Positions 46,299 to 55,498 of a DNA stretch of 64,000 nt are shown here, in pieces; positions within the stretch are counted from its first letter, which is position 1, and every line of letters begins with the position of its first letter. The notes under the pieces are model-generated. The model was not told the origin of the DNA. It did no database searches and was given only the letters and a program-made list of their open reading frames with translations. The DNA is taken from NCBI RefSeq assembly GCF_900114535.1, contig NZ_FOTK01000016.1:1-64000 (forward strand), given 5' to 3'. This DNA comes from Methylobacterium pseudosasicola. GTDB taxonomy: Bacteria > Pseudomonadota > Alphaproteobacteria > Rhizobiales > Beijerinckiaceae. The translations under genes were made by a program, and so were the position numbers.

Positions 46299-48473
46299 TC
46301 AGAACCGTGCCGCGACGCCGCCTAGGATGGTGCGCGGCTGGCCCGGGGTGGCGTAGCGGTTCTGGAAGGCGCGGTCGTAGTAGGTCTCGTCGAGCAGGTT
46401 GTCGACGTTGAGGTAGACCCGGACATCCGGCGTGATCTGATAATACGAGATCAGGTTCACCACCGTGTAGGCGGGCATCGTGAAGGTGGACAGGGCCGTT
46501 CCGGCGGCGCGCTGGCCGACGACGTTCAGCCCGCCCCCGAAGCCGAGCCCCTTCAAGGCGCCGCCCTGGATCTCGTAAACCGCCTGCACGGCGAGGCTGT
46601 TGGCCGGGACGTTGGCGAGCCGGGTCCCGACCGGAAGCGTGTTGTCCCGCGCCACCGCCGCATCGACATGGGTGTAGGTGCCGAACAGCCGAAAGCCCGG
46701 CGCCAGCTCGCCCGCCACGGTGAGATCGAAGCCGCGGCTCTGCACCACGCCGGCGGCGACGCTGAAGGCGGAATCGACCGGGTCCGTGGTCGGGACATTG
46801 GTGCGCCGGATGTCGAACACGGCCGCGGTGGCGTTAAGCCGCCCGTCGAGGAGGCCGACCTTCACGCCGGCCTCGTAGCCCTCGCCGCCCTCGAAGGCGA
46901 GGGGCTGGCCGCGCCGGTCCAATGCGGTGCTGGGCTTGAACGAGCGCGCGTAGTTTCCGTAGACCGAGACCGCGTCGGACAGGTCGTAGACGAGGCCGAA
47001 GCGCGGCAGCGCCTCCGTGCCGCGCAGGTTCGTGGTGCGGTTGGTGGGGTAGGGCGTCGAGTCCTGGCCGACATCCTCGACCCGGACCCCGATCAGGGCG
47101 TGCAACTGGGGCGTGATGTCGATCTGGTCCTGGACGTAGCCGGCGTAGCTTTCCGTGTGCTGCAGGAAGTTGGTGATGGTGGGCAGGCTCCTCGGCAGCG
47201 CCTGGCCGTAGCGGGGCGCCAGCAGGTCGAGCAGGAACGGGTAGGTCGCGGCGTTCGAACGGTCGAAGAGTTCCCGGTAGCGGTAACGGTCGTATTCGAG
47301 GCCGAGCAGCAGCGTGTGGTGCAGGAAGCCGGTCTCGAACTTGCCGGCCAGGTTGACCTGCAGATCGGTGTCGGACCAGGTGAGGTCGCGCCATTCGAGG
47401 TTCCGGCGCAGGGTGCGGCCGTCCGGCAGGAAGCCGTTGGCCGCCGCGCCGACGCCCCAGCTCTTCAAGGTCCCGCCGAGCACCTGGGCGCCGGCCGTGA
47501 GGACCCAATTTTGGTCGAACCGGTGCTCGATCCTCAGTTGGCCGAGGGCGTCCTGGACCACGCTCTGCGGCAGGCTGGGCTCGCTGAGGAAGCGAGAGCG
47601 CGGCACGTTGCGCAGCCGGCCCTGCAGGGGGACGATGCCGCGGTCGAAGGTCGTACCGGTGCTGACGAAGGCACCTTCCAGGGTGATGGTCGTGTCGGCG
47701 CTCGGCTTCCAGGCGATCACCGGCGCCACGTGGTAACGGTCGCCGCTGACGAAGTCGCGAAAACTGCCGTTCTCCTCGACCGCGCCGGTGATGCGGGCGA
47801 GCACCTGGCCGGTCTCGTCGAGCGCCCCGGTGGCGTCGAAGGTGCTGCGCTTGGCGCCGTAGCTATCGTATTGCGTGCCGATCGCCAGCGAGCGCTCGGC
47901 CAGGGGCTGCTTGGTGACGATGTTGAAGGTGCCGCCGGGATCGCCGCGGCCGTACAGGAAGGCCGACGGCCCCTTCAGCACCTCGATCCGCTCGATCGCC
48001 ACGACATCCGGCGTGTTCGGGTAGCCGCGATTGATCGGGAAGCCGTTGCGATAGTAATCGAACACGGAGAAGCCGCGGATTGTTACTTCGGTCAGACCCA
48101 GGCCGCCGAAATTGTTGGAGCGGCCGACGCCTGCCAGGTCGAGGGCGGTGTCGATCCGCGTGGCTGCCGCGTCCTCCAGCACCTGCCGGGGTACCGGCAC
48201 CACCGTCTGCGGGACCTCGCGCAGGGGCGTGTCGGTGCGGGTGGCGCTGACGCTCCGTGACGGGGCGTAGCCTTCCGAGGCTCGGGAGGCGCTGCCCTGG
48301 CCGGTGACCGAGAGCTCTTCCAGAACGACTTCGTGATTCGGATCGTGTGCAGGTTTCGCCCAGGCGCAATCCCAGTTGAGGAGTGCGGCATGTCCGACGA
48401 TAAAGGCCAAAACGGTAGCCGCGAGTGTCGAATAAGAAGTATTCGATCCAAATAGAGGGGGATATTTCGCCAC
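46299..48473 (-). CDS. TonB-dependent siderophore receptor
   Basis: Outer-membrane gated barrel for ferric siderophore uptake. The product of about 724 residues has a TonB box-like VVLEELSVTG after the signal peptide, then the plug domain (REVPQTVVPVPRQVLED, TIRGFSVFDYYRNG, IERIEVLKGPSAFLYGRGDPGG) and a 22-strand barrel ending FQNRYATPGQPRTILGGVAARF with the terminal aromatic. The signal peptide TLAATVLAFIVGHAALLNWDCAWA is odd. The start is uncertain: a GTG at 48473 is chosen; a TTG at 48533 is possible. No FecIR-type regulators or siderophore genes are adjacent. Confidence 0.9.
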   Translation of the reverse strand: MAKYPPLFGSNTSYSTLAATVLAFIVGHAALLNWDCAWAKPAHDPNHEVVLEELSVTGQGSASRASEGYAPSRSVSATRTDTPLREVPQTVVPVPRQVLEDAAATRIDTALDLAGVGRSNNFGGLGLTEVTIRGFSVFDYYRNGFPINRGYPNTPDVVAIERIEVLKGPSAFLYGRGDPGGTFNIVTKQPLAERSLAIGTQYDSYGAKRSTFDATGALDETGQVLARITGAVEENGSFRDFVSGDRYHVAPVIAWKPSADTTITLEGAFVSTGTTFDRGIVPLQGRLRNVPRSRFLSEPSLPQSVVQDALGQLRIEHRFDQNWVLTAGAQVLGGTLKSWGVGAAANGFLPDGRTLRRNLEWRDLTWSDTDLQVNLAGKFETGFLHHTLLLGLEYDRYRYRELFDRSNAATYPFLLDLLAPRYGQALPRSLPTITNFLQHTESYAGYVQDQIDITPQLHALIGVRVEDVGQDSTPYPTNRTTNLRGTEALPRFGLVYDLSDAVSVYGNYARSFKPSTALDRRGQPLAFEGGEGYEAGVKVGLLDGRLNATAAVFDIRRTNVPTTDPVDSAFSVAAGVVQSRGFDLTVAGELAPGFRLFGTYTHVDAAVARDNTLPVGTRLANVPANSLAVQAVYEIQGGALKGLGFGGGLNVVGQRAAGTALSTFTMPAYTVVNLISYYQITPDVRVYLNVDNLLDETYYDRAFQNRYATPGQPRTILGGVAARF

Positions 48474-48696
48474 GTTCTCAGGCCACGCTACATCGAGGCC
48501 GCCGAGATGGTGGAGTGGGACCCATAGGGTCAAGCTTGCCGAGCGAAGCCCGCTCGGCGCAAAACTTGGAATGATTTCGATCTGACTGCGGATCAGCTTA
48601 CGAAGACTCGAAGCTGCTCCACGGCACTGCCAGCCTGTTGCCGCCCGGCAACACCCTCGCCGGCTGATTCAGACCGGTCTCGCGGGTGCGGCTCCG

Positions 48697-49734
48697 CTAC
48701 GCGGCCCCGAGCAACTGCGCCCGGCGTTCTAGCACCGCGGGCCAGACTTCCGGATTGACCAAGCGCGGCGGGGTCTCGCCCCGCAGGAGGCCGATGATCT
48801 GCTCGGCGCCCCAGGAGGCCACGTTGCGGCGGGCTTCATGGGTGACGCCGGCCGTGTGGTAGGTCGCGACCACGGTGTCGAACGTGAGCAGTGGGGAATC
48901 CAGGGGCGGCGGCTCCGGCGCCCAGACGTCGAGGCCGGCCCCGGCGAGATGGCCGGAGGCCAGGGCGTCGGCCAGGGCGGCTTCGTCGTGCACGCCGCCC
49001 CGGGCCGTGGTGATGAACAGCGCGCCGGGCTTCATCGCCGCGAAGGCTTTGGCGTCGAAGCTGCCGCGGGTCGTGGCGTCGAGCGGGCAGTGCAGGGAGA
49101 CGATGTCGGATTCGGCGAGCAGGCGCGCCCGGTCCACCGGCTCGGCGCCGCGGGCCCGGATCTCGTCCGGATAGAGCAGCGGGTCGTAGGCCAGGACCCG
49201 CATGTCGAAGCCGCGGGCGAGCTTGGCGACCTCCCGGCCGGTATGGCCGATGCCGACGAGGCCCAGGGTCGCGCCGCCGATCTCGTGGCCCATCAGCGAT
49301 TCCCGGGAGAAGCCGCGCTTGGTCCGCAGCAGCCGGTCCGAGACACAGATCTTGCGGGAGACTGCGAGCATCAGGCCGATGGCGAGTTCCGCCACCGAGC
49401 GGGCATTGCCGCCGACCTGGTTGACCACGGCGATTCCGGCCCGGGTGCAGGCGGCTGCATCCACCGTGTCGAAACCCGCCCCGCCCGAGGAGACTGCAAG
49501 CAGATTCGGGCATCCGGCCAGAAGCGCGTCGGTAACGTGCCAGCGGAGGGGCAGCTCGTCCCGGGCCGGCGAGACGTGGAAGACATGGGCCTGCGCCAGC
49601 AGGGCCTCGAGCGTCTCCGCCGGGCCCTGCAGGTCGCCGACCTGAAGGTCGATATCGGGCTCGGCCCTCAGCCGCGCGTCGAAGACCGGGTTGATCCAGA
49701 GATTGAACCGGCAGACGCGCTTGAGGGCCGCCAC
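48697..49734 (-). CDS. D-isomer-specific 2-hydroxyacid dehydrogenase
   Basis: The 345-residue product belongs to the NAD(P)-dependent D-2-hydroxyacid dehydrogenases (glyoxylate/hydroxypyruvate reductase or phosphoglycerate dehydrogenase-like). The nucleotide loop is LGLVGIGHTGREVAK. The catalytic Arg is in TTARGGVHDEAAL, the Glu in DVWAPEPPP and the His in TYHTAGVTHEA (usually TPHxxG). It reduces a 2-keto acid to the D-hydroxy acid or the reverse. The GTG start is five bases after the aminotransferase stop, so the two are co-transcribed; a transaminase-then-reductase route for a 2-keto acid is plausible. Confidence 0.87.
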   Translation of the reverse strand: MAALKRVCRFNLWINPVFDARLRAEPDIDLQVGDLQGPAETLEALLAQAHVFHVSPARDELPLRWHVTDALLAGCPNLLAVSSGGAGFDTVDAAACTRAGIAVVNQVGGNARSVAELAIGLMLAVSRKICVSDRLLRTKRGFSRESLMGHEIGGATLGLVGIGHTGREVAKLARGFDMRVLAYDPLLYPDEIRARGAEPVDRARLLAESDIVSLHCPLDATTRGSFDAKAFAAMKPGALFITTARGGVHDEAALADALASGHLAGAGLDVWAPEPPPLDSPLLTFDTVVATYHTAGVTHEARRNVASWGAEQIIGLLRGETPPRLVNPEVWPAVLERRAQLLGAA

Positions 49735-49739
49735 TCAAG

Positions 49740-50945
49740 TCAGCCCTTCACCACCGCGTCGATCGCATCGACCACGTGGTCGATGTTGTGGGTGTTGACC
49801 GCGGCCACGCAGATCCGGCCGGTCTCCAGGGCGTAGACCTCGTGCTCCTCGCGCAGGCGCGTGGCCTCCGCGGGGGTCAGGCCCGTGTAGGAGAACATGC
49901 CCTTCTGCGCCTTGATCGCGTCGAAGCCGCGCTCGGGATGGCGCTGCTGCAGGCTGTCGGCCATCCGCACCCGCATCGCGCGGATCCGCTCGCGCATCTC
50001 GCCGAGCTCCCGCTCCCAGTCGGCGCGCAGCTCCGGATCGGTCAGCACCATCTCGACGATGGCCGCGCCGTGGGTCAGCGGGTTCGAGTAGCTTGCCCGC
50101 ACCAGCCGCTTGGCCAGGGCCTCGACCTTGGTCTTCATGGCCGGGTTCTCGGCCACGATCGTCAGTGCGCCGACGCGCTCGCCGTAGAGCGAGAACGACT
50201 TCGAGAACGACGAGGCGACCAGGAATTCCTGGCCGGATTCGGCGAACAGCCGCACCGGCGCGGCGTCCGCATCGAGGCCGTCGCCGAAACCCTGGTAGGC
50301 GATGTCGAGGAACGGGATCAGGCCGCGCTCGGCCAGCAGGGGCGCCAGGTCGCGCCACTCGTCGGGCGTCAGGTCGGCGCCGGTCGGGTTGTGGCAGCAG
50401 GCATGCAGCACCACGATCGAGCCCTTCGGCAGATCCTGGAGGTAGGCGCGCATCGCCGGGTAATCGACGCCGCCGGTCTCGGCCGAGAAATACGGATAGT
50501 CGACGACCGTGAAGCCGGCCTGGGTGAACAGCGCCTTGTGGTTCTCCCAGCTCGGGTTGCTCACCGCCACGGTGGCGCCGGGCTTCAGCCGGGCGAGCAC
50601 GTCCGCGCCGGTCTTGAGCGCGCCGGTGCCGCCGATGCTCTGGAGCGTCGCGGTGCGGTTCTGCTTGAGGATCGGGGCGCCCTCGCCGAACAGCAGGGCC
50701 TGGACCGCGTCGCGGAACGGCTTGGTGCCCTCGATCGGCCGGTAGGTCTTCGGCAGGCCCTTCTCGATCCAGCGCTTCTCGGCGGTCTGCACGGCGCGCA
50801 GGCGCGGCACCTTGCCGTCGGCATCCGTGTAGACGCCGACCACGAGGTTGAGCTTTTTCGTGCTCGTATCGGCGTTGAAGGCCTCGAACAGGCGCATGAT
50901 CGGGTCGAGCGGCGCGTCCTGGATGCCGGCGAACAGCGAGGTCAT
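49740..50945 (-). CDS. Aromatic/aspartate aminotransferase, class I
   Basis: PLP-dependent transaminase of 401 residues in the AspC/TyrB group. Key segments are LNLVVGVYTDADGKVP, YRPIEGTKPFRDAV, VAVSNPSWENHKALF, LHACCHNPTGADLT, the Lys Schiff-base motif SSFSKSFSLYGERVG and the C-terminal NTHNIDHVV. The active-site residues (Asn, Asp, Tyr, Lys, Arg) all appear present. The ATG at 50945 (MTSLFAGIQDAPLDPI) is chosen as the family start; upstream open frame is unconserved. It is co-transcribed with the 2-hydroxyacid dehydrogenase and divergent from the binding-protein gene. Confidence 0.93.
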   Translation of the reverse strand: MTSLFAGIQDAPLDPIMRLFEAFNADTSTKKLNLVVGVYTDADGKVPRLRAVQTAEKRWIEKGLPKTYRPIEGTKPFRDAVQALLFGEGAPILKQNRTATLQSIGGTGALKTGADVLARLKPGATVAVSNPSWENHKALFTQAGFTVVDYPYFSAETGGVDYPAMRAYLQDLPKGSIVVLHACCHNPTGADLTPDEWRDLAPLLAERGLIPFLDIAYQGFGDGLDADAAPVRLFAESGQEFLVASSFSKSFSLYGERVGALTIVAENPAMKTKVEALAKRLVRASYSNPLTHGAAIVEMVLTDPELRADWERELGEMRERIRAMRVRMADSLQQRHPERGFDAIKAQKGMFSYTGLTPAEATRLREEHEVYALETGRICVAAVNTHNIDHVVDAIDAVVKG

Positions 50946-51164
50946 GATCGTCAATCGTCCCACAGGGGCTTCGATGCGGCGCGAGCGGGCGGTTCTCTTC
51001 AAAGTCGCGGGCCGGCCGACGCCCTTATTTCTCACATCGCGTCCGCCCGCCAGCGCTTCCGCGCGCGGCAGCATCCCGATCCGCTCAAGGATGACCAAGT
51101 TCTGAAACCGCGATGACGCGGATGCGCGCTTTCCGGCCGGCGCGCGCGACCCTAACGTGCGGGG

Positions 51165-52304
51165 ATGAAGCACAGCCTCGCCCCGATCCTCGCCGGCCTC
51201 CTGTTCGTAACACCGGCCGCCGCGCAGGCGCCGGTGCGGATCGGCCTCTCGGCGCCGCTCTCGGGGCCGGATGCCGCCTTCGGGCAGGGGCTTCGGCAGG
51301 GCGCCGAGCAGGCGGTAGCCGATCTCAACCGGGCCGGCGGCGGACGGCCGAAATTCGCCCTCGTGCCGGTGGACGATGCCGGCGATGCCAAGCAGGCCCT
51401 CGCCGCCGCGAAAAAATTTGCGGCCGACGGGGTGCGGCTGGTGGTGGGACCGTTCGAATCCATCGCGGTCGCCGCCGCGGCCCCGGCCTACGAAGAAGCG
51501 GGCGCCGTGGTGGTCACGCCGGGGGCGACCTACACGCCGCTGACCAGCCGTGGCTCTTGGAACCTGTTCCGCCTGGCCCCGAGCGATGCCCAGCAGGGCC
51601 GGGCGGCGGGGGCCTATCTCGCCAAGGCCTTCCCCGGACGGCGCATCGCCATTCTGAACGACCGCTCGACTTTCGGCCGCGGGCTGGCCGAGGCGGTGTC
51701 GGCACGGCTCAAAGAGGCTGGCGCTCCAGAGGTGCTGTTCGACGGATTTGCGCGCGGAACCCGCGATCTCCCCGAACTCGTCGGCCGGCTGAAGGCGGCC
51801 CGGGTCGAGGCAGTGTATTTCGGCGGCCTCGCGCCAGAAGCGGCGACCCTGGTCCGCAGCTTACGCGAAGCGAATATCGGCGCCCCGCTGGTGACGAGCG
51901 ACGGCATCCTCGACCCCGCCTTCACGGCGACCGGCACCCTCGGGGAGGGGACGGTGATGACGCTGCCGCCCGATCCGCCGCACCTGCCGGACCCGAAGGG
52001 CGGCAAGCCGCCGGCGCGCGGCCCCGAGGCCGAGAGCGTCGCGGCGTCGGGTTACGCGGCGGTGGAGCTGCTGGCCCAGGCCCTGGAGCGCGCCCGGGCG
52101 GCGGATCCGAAATCCGGCAAGGTCCCGGACGGCCGCAAGCTCGCCGACGCCCTGCGGAGTGCCCCGCCGCTGCGCACGGCGCTCGGCCCAGTGGGCTTCG
52201 ACCCGCACGGTGACCGATCCGGCGGCACCGTCACCTTGCGGGTCTGGCGCCGGACGCCGGACGGGCGGCTCGATTACGCCGGCAACGAGGTCCAGGCGCC
52301 GTGA
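51165..52304 (+). CDS. Branched-chain amino-acid-type ABC transporter substrate-binding protein
   Basis: The 379-residue precursor has a signal peptide (MKHSLAPILAGLLFVTPAAA, cleaved near AQA). A Leu/Ile/Val-binding-protein-type domain (Peripla_BP_6) follows: RIGLSAPLSGPDAAFGQGL, LVVGPFESIAVAAAAP, VVVTPGATYTPLTSR and FDPHGDRSGGTVTLRVWR near the end. It would bind an amino acid or amide in the periplasm for an ABC importer. No permease or ATPase genes are adjacent, so it is an orphan whose partners are elsewhere. Confidence 0.88.
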   Translation: MKHSLAPILAGLLFVTPAAAQAPVRIGLSAPLSGPDAAFGQGLRQGAEQAVADLNRAGGGRPKFALVPVDDAGDAKQALAAAKKFAADGVRLVVGPFESIAVAAAAPAYEEAGAVVVTPGATYTPLTSRGSWNLFRLAPSDAQQGRAAGAYLAKAFPGRRIAILNDRSTFGRGLAEAVSARLKEAGAPEVLFDGFARGTRDLPELVGRLKAARVEAVYFGGLAPEAATLVRSLREANIGAPLVTSDGILDPAFTATGTLGEGTVMTLPPDPPHLPDPKGGKPPARGPEAESVAASGYAAVELLAQALERARAADPKSGKVPDGRKLADALRSAPPLRTALGPVGFDPHGDRSGGTVTLRVWRRTPDGRLDYAGNEVQAP

Positions 52305-52516
52305 AGCCCGCTCAATCCTGTCCACGACTCAAGTCGCGCAGCAGCGCATGACTTGCAGCGGGATCGTGTGACGACTACATGCGGGCGGCGTCGCTCAGCA
52401 GGCGCGGACCGTCCGTCGGATCGGATCCGCGCCCTGCGGCGTTTCCCGAGCTTGATGACAGCCGTAGAAGTTTTGCCGGAACGCCTGCTGCCGGACGGTC
52501 CGACTGGAGAAGGTGC

Positions 52517-52792
52517 ATGGCGAAAGAAGAATTGATGCAGTTCGACGGTCTCGTGATCGAGATCCTGCCGGACGCGCGCTACCGCGTGCAGCTCGACCAG
52601 GGCCACGAGATCGTGGCCTACACGGCCGGCAAGATGAAGAAGAACCGCATCAAGACGCTGGCGGGCGACCGGGTCACGGTCGAGATGTCGCCCTACGATC
52701 TGGAGAAGGGCCGCCTCGTGTTCCGGCACAAGGATGAGCGCTCCGCAGGCCCGCGGCCCCAGGTCCGGGGCGGCCAGTTCCGCCGCCGTTGA
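52517..52792 (+). CDS. infA: Translation initiation factor IF-1
   Basis: The 91-residue product is an S1/OB-fold IF-1 that binds the 30S A site. It has [19 protein letters not shown], the [17 protein letters not shown] core and [23 protein letters not shown] (in part). It is longer than the 72-residue E. coli protein by a basic tail ([17 protein letters not shown]). Such tails occur in alphaproteobacterial second IF-1 copies; whether this is the only copy cannot be told here. RBS GAGAAGGTG precedes the ATG. Its stop overlaps the next gene's TTG start. Confidence 0.95.
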   Translation: MAKEELMQFDGLVIEILPDARYRVQLDQGHEIVAYTAGKMKKNRIKTLAGDRVTVEMSPYDLEKGRLVFRHKDERSAGPRPQVRGGQFRRR

Positions 52793-53757
52793 GGCCCGCG
52801 CGCGCGACCCAGGTCTCCTCGGTCGCGCCGGCCTATCTGCTCCTCACCCTCACGGCTTTGTTCTGGGCGGGGAACGCCGTCACCAGCCGCTGGGCGCCGG
52901 GCCATATCTCACCCCAGGTGATCACCACGTTGCGCTGGGCCGTGGCCTGCGCCGTGCTGGCGCCGTTCGCGGGGCACAGGCTCGCGGCGGAATGGCCGCG
53001 CCTGCGCCCGCACTGGCTGCGCATCCTGCTGATGGGCGGCCTCGGCTACACCGCTTTCAACTGCCTGTTCTACGCCGCCGGCGTCCATACCGGTGCGGTC
53101 AACCTGGCCCTGTTCCAGGGGGCGATCCCGGTCCTGGTGATCCTGCTCAACCGCCTGGCCTACCGGGTGCCGGTCACCCTCGGCCAGATGCTCGGCGTGG
53201 TTCTGACGCTGATCGGGGCCGGCCTCGCGGCGACCCACGGCGACTGGACGGTTCTGACACGTCTCGATTTCAACCGCGGCGACGTGCTCGTGTTCGGCGC
53301 CTGCCTGCTCTACGCGGGCTACACGATTGTCCTGCCGACGCGCCCGAAAGTCTCGGCCCTGGCGTTCTTCGCCGCCATGGCGATCGCCGCCTTCGTCACG
53401 TCGCTGCCGCCGCTCGCCGTCGAGTGGGCCACCGGGCACGCGGTCTGGCCGGGGCCGGAGGGCTGGGCGATGGTCGCCTTCGTCGGCCTCGGGCCGTCGC
53501 TGCTGGCGCAGCTGTTCTTCATGCGCGGCGTCGAACTGATCGGCCCGAACCGGGCCGGCCTGTTCGTTAATCTCGTGCCGATCTTCGGCGCGATCCTCGC
53601 CGTCCTGCTGGTCGGCGAGCCGTTCGGGGCGATTCAGGCAATCGCCCTGGCCCTGGTGCTCGGAGGGATCGCCTGTGCCGAGCGCCTCAAGCCGGCGCCG
53701 GCCGCTGAGGCGACCTCCGACGCTGCTTATTCGCAGACGCGCACGCGCCGGATGTAG
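52789..53757 (+). CDS. DMT-superfamily (EamA) transporter
   Basis: The 322-residue, ten-helix protein has two EamA repeats: [20 protein letters not shown] in the first, [21 protein letters not shown] in the second. Members export amino acids, nucleotides and other metabolites. The first start is a TTG overlapping the infA stop (TTGA); an alternative start is not obvious, so translation coupled to infA is likely. Its last 31 bases overlap the end of the convergent gene at 53727. Confidence 0.88.
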   Translation: MRPARATQVSSVAPAYLLLTLTALFWAGNAVTSRWAPGHISPQVITTLRWAVACAVLAPFAGHRLAAEWPRLRPHWLRILLMGGLGYTAFNCLFYAAGVHTGAVNLALFQGAIPVLVILLNRLAYRVPVTLGQMLGVVLTLIGAGLAATHGDWTVLTRLDFNRGDVLVFGACLLYAGYTIVLPTRPKVSALAFFAAMAIAAFVTSLPPLAVEWATGHAVWPGPEGWAMVAFVGLGPSLLAQLFFMRGVELIGPNRAGLFVNLVPIFGAILAVLLVGEPFGAIQAIALALVLGGIACAERLKPAPAAEATSDAAYSQTRTRRM

Positions 53758-54029
53758 ACGTCGCCGTAGGGATCGACGGTGCGGCGGCGCTCGAAGTGGC
53801 AGACCGGACCGTAATCCTCTTCCACGTAAACCGGCGGCGGGGCGCGGTAGACCGGGCGGCCGGGATAGTAGCCGTTGTTGGCCGACGCGATGGCGCCGCC
53901 AACCGCGAGGCCACCGAGCACGCCAAGGGCGGCCGCGCCGCCGGCACCGATCCCGTCACGGGCCTGGGCGGCCGGCGCGAGGGTGGCGAGGCTCCCGACG
54001 ATGAGGCTCGTCGCGAGAAGGTACTTCAT
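53727..54029 (-). CDS. Small secreted Gly/Tyr-rich protein
   Basis: The 100-residue precursor has a clear signal peptide (MKYLLATSLIVGSLATLAPA, cleaved near AQA). A Gly/Ala-rich hydrophobic segment (GGAAALGVLGGLAVGGAIAS) follows, then a Pro/Tyr-rich part. The C terminus has two cysteines (GPVCHFERRR, RVRVCE). RBS AGGGGGAA is strong. The layout fits a small periplasmic or outer-membrane-associated protein (glycine-zipper-like). Function unknown. It ends inside the convergent transporter gene. Confidence 0.75.
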   Translation of the reverse strand: MKYLLATSLIVGSLATLAPAAQARDGIGAGGAAALGVLGGLAVGGAIASANNGYYPGRPVYRAPPPVYVEEDYGPVCHFERRRTVDPYGDVYIRRVRVCE

Positions 54030-54180
54030 GACATTCCCCCTGATGGGTGCGATTCGATCCGGGATAGCCTGACTACCACACCTCAGCTTTGGGGCGTTTG
54101 TTCGGCCGCACATCGCGACTTGACGTGGGGTGTTCCGACGCACCAAACCCCGGACATCAGCTTTAAGAGCGGAGGCCGGC

Positions 54181-54786
54181 ATGGTGACACGGGGCTTCGT
54201 CGGGCGCAGGCAGCCGCCCGAGACCGGCGCGCGCATTCCGCCCGGCCAATATCTCACCGAGGATTTCCCGATCCTGCAGATCGGCCCCAACCCGACCGTC
54301 GATCTCGCCACCTGGCGGTTCACGCTGCGCGAGGGCTCGCGGCCGATCAAGGCGTGGAGCTGGGAGGAATTCGAGGCGCTGCCGCGCACCACCTGGCAGG
54401 GGGACATCCACTGCGTCACCAAGTGGTCGAAATTCGACACCGCCTGGGAGGGCGTGAGCTTCGACGATCTGCTGGCCGATGCCGGCATCGCGGCGCCGAC
54501 CGCCTTCCTGCTGGCGGAATCCTTCGACGATTACACCACCAACGTGCCGGTGGCCGACCTCGTGAACGGCCGCGCCATGGTGGCGACCCGCTATGCCGGC
54601 CAGCCGATCCATCCGGACCATGGCGGCCCGGCGCGGCTGCTCGTGCCGCACCTCTACTTCTGGAAGAGCGCCAAATGGGTGAAGGGCCTGCGCTTCACCC
54701 AAACCGACACGGCTGGCTTCTGGGAGCTGCGCGGCTACCACATGTACGGGGATCCCTGGCGTGAGCAGCGCTACACCGGTGACTGA
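54181..54786 (+). CDS. Sulfite oxidase-like molybdopterin oxidoreductase
   Basis: The 201-residue product is a short SUOX-fold molybdenum-cofactor protein. It has GQYLTEDFPILQIGPNP, the Mo-ligand Cys in DIHCVTKWSKFDTAWEG, ESFDDYTTNVPVADL and PARLLVPHLYFWKSAKWVKGL. No signal peptide is seen, so it appears cytoplasmic, unlike MsrP/YedY. The ATG at 54181 with GGAGG upstream is chosen. The next gene, overlapping its 3' end, is an FAD reductase, suggesting a two-protein redox system. Substrate (sulfite, methionine sulfoxide or other) is unknown. Confidence 0.87.
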   Translation: MVTRGFVGRRQPPETGARIPPGQYLTEDFPILQIGPNPTVDLATWRFTLREGSRPIKAWSWEEFEALPRTTWQGDIHCVTKWSKFDTAWEGVSFDDLLADAGIAAPTAFLLAESFDDYTTNVPVADLVNGRAMVATRYAGQPIHPDHGGPARLLVPHLYFWKSAKWVKGLRFTQTDTAGFWELRGYHMYGDPWREQRYTGD

Positions 54787-55498
54787 GCCGATCGTCTTCC
54801 GCTGGCATCAGGCCGAGATCACCGTGATCGCGCCCGTCACCCCGCAGGTGAAGAGCTTTCGGCTGCGTTGCGATCTGGCGAACGCCTACCGCCCGGGCCA
54901 ACACGTCGATGTTCGGCTGACCGCCGAGGACGGCTACCAGGCCCAGCGCAGCTACTCGATCGCCTCTGCGCCGGACGGCAGCGGCACTCTTGAGCTGATG
55001 GTCGAGGCTTTGCCCGACGGCGAGGTCTCGGGCTGGTTCTCGCAGGCCGCCGAGATCGGCGACCGGGTCGAGCTGCGCGGGCCGATCGGCGGCTCGTTCT
55101 CCTGGGACGGCCCCGATGGCGGCCCGCTGCTGCTGGCGGCCGGAGGCTCCGGCGTGGTGCCGCTGCTGGCGATGCTGCGCCGGCGCGCGCAGGTCGCCCC
55201 GGAGATTCCGGCCGCTCTGATCTACTCCGCCCGCACCCGCTACGAGGCGATCGCGCTCCCCGAGCTGGAGCGCTTGGCCGACGACGGCACGGGCTTTTCC
55301 CTGCACCTCACCACCACCCGGGATGCCGGCGGCCGGCGGATCGACGCCGCCCTGGTGGCCGGCGCCCTGGCGCGGATCGGCCAACCCGAAAAGGTTTTCC
55401 TCTGCGGATCGAACCGCTTCGTCGGCGCCGCCTCGGACCTGCTCCTGGCGGCGGGCGTCCCGGCGGGGGTGATCCGCACCGAGCGGTTCGGCAGCTGA
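54761..55498 (+). CDS. FAD/NAD(P)H oxidoreductase, ferredoxin reductase-like
   Basis: The 245-residue product is an FNR-family flavoprotein. The FAD-binding barrel contains RPGQHVDVRLTAEDGYQAQRSYSIAS (here only the RSYSIAS motif is diagnostic). The NAD(P) domain has LLLAAGGSGVVPLLAM and FLCGSNRFVGAA. It has no 2Fe-2S domain. The GTG at 54761 overlaps the molybdoprotein gene by 26 bases; a GTG at 54779 would overlap by 8. Overlap means coupled translation and equal amounts, so it probably passes electrons between NAD(P)H and the molybdoprotein. Confidence 0.87.
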   Translation: MSSATPVTEPIVFRWHQAEITVIAPVTPQVKSFRLRCDLANAYRPGQHVDVRLTAEDGYQAQRSYSIASAPDGSGTLELMVEALPDGEVSGWFSQAAEIGDRVELRGPIGGSFSWDGPDGGPLLLAAGGSGVVPLLAMLRRRAQVAPEIPAALIYSARTRYEAIALPELERLADDGTGFSLHLTTTRDAGGRRIDAALVAGALARIGQPEKVFLCGSNRFVGAASDLLLAAGVPAGVIRTERFGS

